A stretch of DNA of 64,000 nt from positions 1,302,001 to 1,366,000 of the forward strand of contig NZ_CP113343.1 in assembly GCF_026683955.1 (NCBI RefSeq), written 5' to 3'. Position numbers and translations under genes: made by a program. Each line of letters begins with the position of its first letter. The stretch's first letter is position 1. Below are positions 58,966 to 64,000 of this stretch, piece after piece. This stretch comes from Arthrobacter sp. MMS18-M83 (GTDB lineage Bacteria; Actinomycetota; Actinomycetes; Actinomycetales; Micrococcaceae). Under the pieces are notes generated by a model. That model made no database searches and was not told the DNA's origin. It saw only the letters and a list, made by a program, of their open reading frames with translations.

Positions 58966-60809
58966 CCCTCGCGACAGAAGTCCCCACCGGCGTCGAACCC
59001 GTGGTTGCCCGCCCGGGGCTGGTCCGACGCTTCCTGGGGAACCCCCTCGGCCTGGCGTCCTGCATCGTCTTGGCGGTGATCATCGTCGTCGCGATCGTTG
59101 TGCCCCTGCTCGGCGTCCCCGATCCGAACGCTGTCAACCTCAGGGAAGCCATGCAACCACCAAGTGGACGGCACCTCCTGGGCACAGACGGCTCTGGGCG
59201 GGACACCCTGAGCCGCCTCCTCTGGGGCAGCCGCGTGAACCTGATCGGTGCCGCCATCGCCCTCGTCGTGGCACTGGTCATCGGCGTTTCCGCCGGACTC
59301 GTGGCCGGCTACTACGGGGGCTGGTTCGACACCGCCTCGTCGTGGTTCAACAACCTCAACATGGCACTCCCCGGTATCGTCATCCTGCTGGCCGTGCGCG
59401 CCGTCGTCGGTCCCTCTGTCTGGATCGCAATGACCATCTTCGGCGTGCACCTGGCCCCCAGCTTCTACAGGGTTGTGCGCGGAGCCGTACAGGCAGTGAA
59501 GAACGAACTCTACGTCGACGCCGCACGCGTCTCGGGACTGAGCGACGCACGGATTATCGCCCGGCACATCCTCACCGTTGTCCGCGCGCCCGTCATCATC
59601 CAAGCCGCGCGAGTGGCCAGCATCGCCGTCGCCATCCAGGCCGGACTCGAGTTCCTTGGGGTCAGCGACAACTCCGTCCCGTCCTGGGGCAACATGCTCA
59701 ACGAGGGCTTCCGCAAGATCGTACTCAACCCATCGCTGATCCTCTGGCCGAGCCTGGCCATCGGCCTCATGTGCATGGCGCTGGTCCTCTTCGGCAACGC
59801 CCTCCGCGATGCCCTCGAGGAACGCGGCCATTCCGGCACGAGTGCGCGTGCGGCGAAGGCTCCGAAAACCGCCGCACCGGCGGCCGCACCCTCGGCAGGC
59901 ACCTCGACGACGGCGGCACCGGCTTCCGTCGCCGCGCGCCCTGAAGAGGCACTCCTGTCCGTCCGGGACCTCAAAGTGGCATACGGCACCGGTGCCACCC
60001 GGACGGAAGTGGTCCATGGCGTCAGCTTCCACGTGGGTCCCGGCGAAGTGCTGGGCCTGGTGGGTGAATCCGGCTCCGGCAAGACCCAGACGGCCTTCGC
60101 GGTCCTTGGCCTGCTGCCCGACGGCGGACGCGTGTCCGGCGGCTCGATCACGTTCGACGGCAAGGAACTCACCGCGCTTGGGAAGGCGGAACGCGGGGCG
60201 CTCCGAGGCACCGATATCGCCTACGTCCCGCAAGAGCCCATGAGCAACCTGGATCCGTCCTTCCGGATCGGGTACCAGCTCACGGTCCCCATGCGGACAC
60301 GGCTCGGCCTGTCCAAGCAGGACGCCGAGAAGCGCGCCCTTGCCTTGCTGGCACGCGTGGGCATCGCCGACCCGGAGAAGACGTTCAAGTCCTACCCGCA
60401 TGAGATCTCCGGCGGCATGGCGCAGCGCGTCCTCATTGCCGGTGCCGTGTCCTGCAACCCGCGCCTGCTCATCGCCGACGAGCCGACCACGGCACTGGAC
60501 GTCACTGTCCAGGCAGAGGTCCTTGACTTGCTCCGCGACCTGCAGCGGGAAACCGGCATGGCGGTAGTCCTTGTGACCCACAACTTCGGCGTCGTTGCCG
60601 ATATCTGCAACAAGGTGGCAGTCATGCAGGCCGGCCGCATAGTGGAGATGGACGACGTCGAGAAGATCCTCACCGACCCGGACCATGAGTACACCCGCAA
60701 GCTGCTCAACTCGATGCTGGAGGATGGCGCGGCCCGCCCGTATCCGTTCGATGACGACATACTCTTCCCAAACGACGCAATGACGTCCCCGACCCAAGGC
60801 AGGGAGTAA
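58962..60809 (+). CDS. fused ABC permease-ATPase (DppC-DppD)
   Basis: A 615-residue fusion. Residues 1-285 are an OppC/DppC permease (GTDGSGRDTLSRLLWGS, EAA loop YVDAARVSGLSDARI). An Ala/Pro-rich linker (about 290-325) leads to an ATPase domain: Walker A GESGSGKTQ, Q-loop YVPQEPMSNLDPS, signature ISGGMAQRV, Walker B LLIADEPTTALD, and the oligopeptide/dipeptide C-terminal motif near HEYTRKLLNS. Normally these are separate genes. The ATPase half has substitution Q after the Walker A lysine, where T is usual. Confidence 0.9.
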   Translation: MTLATEVPTGVEPVVARPGLVRRFLGNPLGLASCIVLAVIIVVAIVVPLLGVPDPNAVNLREAMQPPSGRHLLGTDGSGRDTLSRLLWGSRVNLIGAAIALVVALVIGVSAGLVAGYYGGWFDTASSWFNNLNMALPGIVILLAVRAVVGPSVWIAMTIFGVHLAPSFYRVVRGAVQAVKNELYVDAARVSGLSDARIIARHILTVVRAPVIIQAARVASIAVAIQAGLEFLGVSDNSVPSWGNMLNEGFRKIVLNPSLILWPSLAIGLMCMALVLFGNALRDALEERGHSGTSARAAKAPKTAAPAAAPSAGTSTTAAPASVAARPEEALLSVRDLKVAYGTGATRTEVVHGVSFHVGPGEVLGLVGESGSGKTQTAFAVLGLLPDGGRVSGGSITFDGKELTALGKAERGALRGTDIAYVPQEPMSNLDPSFRIGYQLTVPMRTRLGLSKQDAEKRALALLARVGIADPEKTFKSYPHEISGGMAQRVLIAGAVSCNPRLLIADEPTTALDVTVQAEVLDLLRDLQRETGMAVVLVTHNFGVVADICNKVAVMQAGRIVEMDDVEKILTDPDHEYTRKLLNSMLEDGAARPYPFDDDILFPNDAMTSPTQGRE

Positions 60810-60812
60810 GCG

Positions 60813-61676
60813 ATGCCGAACAACTCACGGCTTCTCGAGGTCGATGGCCTGGCTGTGGAGTACCCAGGCCAGGGCCGGAAGCCGGCCTTCCGGGCCCTCG
60901 AAGACATCTCCTTTTCCCTCCGCCCCGGCGAGACCCTGGGCCTCGTGGGCGAATCCGGCTCGGGCAAGACGACAATCGGGCGGTCCATCCTCGGCCTGGT
61001 CAAGCCCACCGCTGGCCGGATTATCTTCGATGGCAAGGACATCACACAAGCCGGCCGTAACGAACGGCGGGCACTCAGCAGGGACATCCAAGTTGTCTTC
61101 CAGGATCCGTACACTTCGCTGAACCCTTCCATGACGGTGGAAGACATCCTTGCCGAGCCACTCACCATCCTGGGCAGGAGCGGGAAAGGCGCGGCCCGGA
61201 AAGACGCCATCCAAAAGATCAGGGGCCTCCTGGACAGCGTCCATTTGCCTTCGGATGCAGGGAGCCGCCTGCCGCGGGAATTCTCCGGCGGCCAACGCCA
61301 GCGCATCGCAATCGCCCGCGCCATCGCCGTCGAGCCCCGGCTCATTGTCTGCGACGAGCCCGTGTCCGCGCTGGACCTCACCACGCAGGCACGGGTCCTG
61401 GACCTCCTCGTCGAAATCCAGGAGAGCACGGGCGTGTCCTACCTGTTTGTATCCCACGACCTCAGCGTCATTCGCCACATCAGCCACAATGTGATCGTCC
61501 TCTACAAGGGGAAGATCGTTGAACACGGCCGGGCGGAGCAGGTAACGTCCGAGCCCGTGCACCCCTACACCCGAAAGCTCTTCATGTCCGCACCAGTACC
61601 CCATCCCACCCAGCAGCGCGAGCGGCGGGAAGCCCGGCGCCAGTTGGTGGCGGCCGTTGCGGAGCCGGCAGCATGA
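60813..61676 (+). CDS. ABC transporter ATP-binding protein (DppF/OppF type)
   Basis: A 287-residue ATPase. Walker A is GESGSGKTT, the Q-loop FQDPYTSLNPSM, signature EFSGGQRQRIAIARA and Walker B LIVCDEPVSALD. The C-terminal oligopeptide-transporter extension is present (HPYTRKLFMSAPVPHP). It pairs with the ATPase half of the fusion to make a heterodimeric motor. It starts 3 bp after the fusion gene and overlaps the next GH3 gene by 4 bp. Confidence 0.93.
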   Translation: MPNNSRLLEVDGLAVEYPGQGRKPAFRALEDISFSLRPGETLGLVGESGSGKTTIGRSILGLVKPTAGRIIFDGKDITQAGRNERRALSRDIQVVFQDPYTSLNPSMTVEDILAEPLTILGRSGKGAARKDAIQKIRGLLDSVHLPSDAGSRLPREFSGGQRQRIAIARAIAVEPRLIVCDEPVSALDLTTQARVLDLLVEIQESTGVSYLFVSHDLSVIRHISHNVIVLYKGKIVEHGRAEQVTSEPVHPYTRKLFMSAPVPHPTQQRERREARRQLVAAVAEPAA

Positions 61677-63550
61677 GTGTGGCAGCGCGGGAAGAGTTCA
61701 AGCAGAGCCCGGACGGGGTAGTGTTCCGCGACCTCAACGGCAACGGCGTCATGGATCCATACGAGGATCCGCGGCGGCCTGTGCAGGAGCGGGTTGAGGA
61801 CCTCTTAGGCCGGCTGTCGCTCGAGGAGAAGGCCGGACTCATGTTCCACACGATGGCCAGCGCCACTGAGAGCGGCTCGCTTGACGATGACGCACCACGC
61901 GCGGGCCGCTCAAGCCTCGCCGAGCTCGTCGGCGACAAACTCATCAACCACATCAACGTCCACTTCCTACCCGAACCCAGGCTCGCAGCCAAGTGGGTGA
62001 ACGAGGTGCAGAGGCGTGCAGCGGGCACTCCGCACGGTATCCCCGTGACCCTCTCCACTGATCCCCGGCATTCCTTCGCCGAAAACTGGGGAGCGTCGTT
62101 CACGGCGATCCACTTCTCCGCGTGGCCCGAACCGCTCGGCATGGCGGCGATCGGAGACGAAGAGCTGGTCCGCGAATTCACGGGCATCGCGCGCAAGGAG
62201 TACACCGCCGTCGGAATTCGCGCAGCGCTGCACCCGACCATCGACCTAGCCACGGAACCCCGCTGGGCCCGCCAATACGGCACCTTTGGACAGGACGCCG
62301 GCCTGGTGTCCCGGCTGGCTTTGGCGTACCTGGATGGTTTTGAGGGTGGAGCGCTCGACGCCGGCAGCGTCGCCTGCATGGCCAAGCACTTCCCGGGCGG
62401 CGGTCCTCAACTTGACGGCGAGGACTCCCACTTCCCGTATGGCCGAGAGCAGGTCTACCCGGGCGGCATGTTCGATTACCATCTGGAGCCGTTCCGCCGG
62501 GTCATCTCCCGCGGGGTGTCCGCGATCATGCCGTACTACGGAATGCCCATGGGCCTGGAGCTCGACGGCGAGCCGGTTGAGGAAGTCGGCTTCGGCTACA
62601 ACCGGCAGATCATCCAAGGCCTCCTCCGCGACAAACTCGGGTACACCGGCGTCGTGTGCACCGACTGGGGGCTGGTGACCGAATCCCGCCTTCACGGACG
62701 GCAGTTGCCGCCGCGCGCATGGGGCGTCGAGCACCTTTCCGTTGAGGACCGAGTGCTGAAGATCATCGACGCCGGCTGCGACCAGTTGGGCGGCGAAGAG
62801 TGCGCTGACGTGGTGGTGGACCTCGTCCGGCAGGGACGGGTGAGCGAAAAGCGGATCGACGAGTCCGTGCGGAGGCTGCTCAGCGTGAAGTTCCAGCTCG
62901 GCCTGTTCGATGACCCCTACGTGGATGAATCCATGGCAGCGCAACGGACGGGACTTCCAGAATTTGTCGATGCGGGCACCCGTGCTCAGGCCCGCTCGGT
63001 CACGCTGCTGAAGAATTCCGCGGCCTACGACGGCGGTGCTGTTTCCGCCCCGCGGCCGATCCTGCCGCTTCGTCCCGGCACGCGGGTGTTCTCCCAGGAA
63101 GTCTCCGCGGAGGCGCTGGCGCTGGCCGGCCTGGAACACGCAGTCAACGCTGAGGGCGCCGACGTCGCGATCGTACGGGTCAACGCTCCCTTCGATTTCC
63201 GCGACCAGTACATGCTTGAGTCCAGCTTCCATGCCGGGAGCCTGGAATTCGACGCCGGGACTATCGAGACGGTGGGCCGGCTCGCCGAGGCGGTTCCCGT
63301 CGTCGTGGTTGCCCATTTGGACAGGCCAGCGGTGCTCACACCGCTGGAGCCACACTGCGCCGCCATCGCGGCGGTGTACGGCGCCTCCGACGCTGCTGTC
63401 CTGCAAGCGCTGACGGGTGCGGTGCCTCCGGAGGGACGCTTGCCGTTCCAGCTTCCTCGCTCGGAAGCGTCGGTGATAGCATCACGATCTGACGTCCCTG
63501 GAGACCTGGAGGATGCCCTGTACGAGTGTGGATTTGGGATGGAGCTATGA
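61673..63550 (+). CDS. GH3 beta-glycosidase (short form)
   Basis: A 625-residue GH3 enzyme with no signal peptide. It begins with the DLNGNGVMDPYEDP segment, followed by the TIM barrel (AKHFPGGGPQLDGEDSH, nucleophile Asp331 in GVVCTDWGLV) and the alpha/beta sandwich domain. It ends right after LPFQLPRSEASV and lacks the fibronectin-like third domain seen in the other GH3 gene. It is translationally coupled to the transporter operon (ATGA overlaps on both sides), so it probably hydrolyses the imported glycoside in the cytoplasm. Confidence 0.9.
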   Translation: MSVAAREEFKQSPDGVVFRDLNGNGVMDPYEDPRRPVQERVEDLLGRLSLEEKAGLMFHTMASATESGSLDDDAPRAGRSSLAELVGDKLINHINVHFLPEPRLAAKWVNEVQRRAAGTPHGIPVTLSTDPRHSFAENWGASFTAIHFSAWPEPLGMAAIGDEELVREFTGIARKEYTAVGIRAALHPTIDLATEPRWARQYGTFGQDAGLVSRLALAYLDGFEGGALDAGSVACMAKHFPGGGPQLDGEDSHFPYGREQVYPGGMFDYHLEPFRRVISRGVSAIMPYYGMPMGLELDGEPVEEVGFGYNRQIIQGLLRDKLGYTGVVCTDWGLVTESRLHGRQLPPRAWGVEHLSVEDRVLKIIDAGCDQLGGEECADVVVDLVRQGRVSEKRIDESVRRLLSVKFQLGLFDDPYVDESMAAQRTGLPEFVDAGTRAQARSVTLLKNSAAYDGGAVSAPRPILPLRPGTRVFSQEVSAEALALAGLEHAVNAEGADVAIVRVNAPFDFRDQYMLESSFHAGSLEFDAGTIETVGRLAEAVPVVVVAHLDRPAVLTPLEPHCAAIAAVYGASDAAVLQALTGAVPPEGRLPFQLPRSEASVIASRSDVPGDLEDALYECGFGMEL

Positions 63551-64000
63551 CGGTGAAGAGTCCCGAAGTCCGGCCGCGTAGGGGTTCCTACGCGCGTGGA
63601 CGGGCCACCAAGGAAAATATCCTCCGCAGTGCCCTGGACGTCATTGGCCGGAACGGCTACACCGCCACGATCTTGCGGGACATTGCTGACGAGGTCGGCA
63701 TGACGCAGGCTGGCCTCCTCCACCACTTCGACACCAAGGAAAAGCTGCTCGCGGAAGTCCTCCGGAAGCGTGACGAGGTCAACCGTGAGATCCTTACCCC
63801 CTCGGCGGACCTTATCGAACCCCCGCTCATCATCAAGCTGGCACACCACAACGTGGAAGTGCCGGGTCTGGTGCAGCTCTATGTCAGGCTCCAGGCAGAG
63901 GCTGTTGATCCGGAACACCCGTGCCATGAGTATTTCCTGGACCGCGATGTGGTGACCCACAGCCGGGTGACCCGGGACATTGAACGCCGCCAGAAGGCGG
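63547..64000 (+). CDS. TetR family transcriptional regulator (partial)
   Basis: The first 151 residues are in the window; the gene runs off the edge. The N-terminal TetR domain is clear: ENILRSALDVIGRNGYTATI then the helix-turn-helix LRDIADEVGMTQAGLLHHFDTKEKLL, followed by a variable ligand domain. It overlaps the GH3 stop as ATGA, so it is encoded by the transporter operon. It is a likely regulator of the glycoside locus, possibly at the palindromes in 56235-56326. Confidence 0.9.
   Translation, partial: MTVKSPEVRPRRGSYARGRATKENILRSALDVIGRNGYTATILRDIADEVGMTQAGLLHHFDTKEKLLAEVLRKRDEVNREILTPSADLIEPPLIIKLAHHNVEVPGLVQLYVRLQAEAVDPEHPCHEYFLDRDVVTHSRVTRDIERRQKA

Noticed and set aside
58653..60797. 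A 714-residue open frame on the minus strand opposite the transporter genes
   Set aside because: It is fully antisense to the well-supported DppB, fusion and ATPase genes, is low-complexity and rich in Gly, Asp, His and Arg, and shows no domain. It is a GC-bias shadow.
62246..63406. A 386-residue minus-strand frame opposite the second GH3 gene
   Set aside because: Shadow of the GH3 coding sequence; no motif or ribosome site.

Overview
The window is high-GC chromosomal DNA of an actinobacterium. Protein content points to the Micrococcaceae, most likely Arthrobacter, Pseudarthrobacter or Paenarthrobacter: many LacI-regulated sugar ABC operons, CoA-linked catabolic genes, and GTG/TTG starts with GA-rich ribosome binding sites. 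I see no rRNA, CRISPR array, intact insertion sequence, prophage or replication origin. The genus is inference from family resemblance.

Layout. (1) 17-7493: a sugar uptake and catabolism operon on the minus strand (binding protein, two permeases, two xylose-isomerase-like TIM-barrel proteins and a Gfo/Idh/MocA dehydrogenase), divergent from its LacI-type regulator, with a promoter and an overlapping operator visible between them. (2) 7654-12701: nadE, an acyl-CoA synthetase, a MarR regulator, a sulfurtransferase and an enoyl-CoA hydratase. (3) 12779-16237: a valine/3-hydroxyisobutyrate operon (mmsA, 3-hydroxyisobutyryl-CoA hydrolase, mmsB). (4) 16465-19621: photolyase, a fasciclin lipoprotein and an IclR regulator. 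(5) 19841-22503: scoA-scoB-thiolase, divergent from iclR, with two identical-type palindromic operators. (6) 22552-24893: HdeD-like protein, exonuclease III and a protein of unknown function. (7) 24907-31582: an alpha-glucoside locus (LacI, small membrane protein, ABC transporter, GH13 enzyme).

(8) 31705-35099: stress/envelope genes, including a tightly overlapped Asp23/Gls24 operon. (9) 35406-36098: a Glu-Asp-Phe tRNA cluster with a decayed gene remnant at its 3' side. (10) 36351-49137: a frameshifted EamA transporter, a PfkB kinase with its LacI regulator, a metallopeptidase, a CDF transporter, a PEP-utilizing phosphotransferase with a universal stress protein, an FAD-type protein, a CopC protein, a purine permease and hutG. 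(11) 49229-64000: a glycoside-degradation locus (DUF5060/DUF5605-type hydrolase, GH78, two GH3) around a peptide-type (Opp/Dpp-like) ABC transporter with a permease-ATPase fusion, ending in a TetR gene cut by the window edge.

Most notable beyond ordinary annotation: five intergenic palindromic repeats of three families, four of which begin 15-18 bp after a stop codon while the fifth supplies the last codons of iclR; a 17-bp motif shared upstream of the acyl-CoA synthetase and mmsA; three single-base-deletion frameshifts (ABC permease, EamA transporter, GH78), which may be sequencing errors; strong hairpins between binding-protein and permease genes in two ABC operons; and the sugar-type context of the Opp-like transporter. 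I did not find a clearly unprecedented defence or mobile system.
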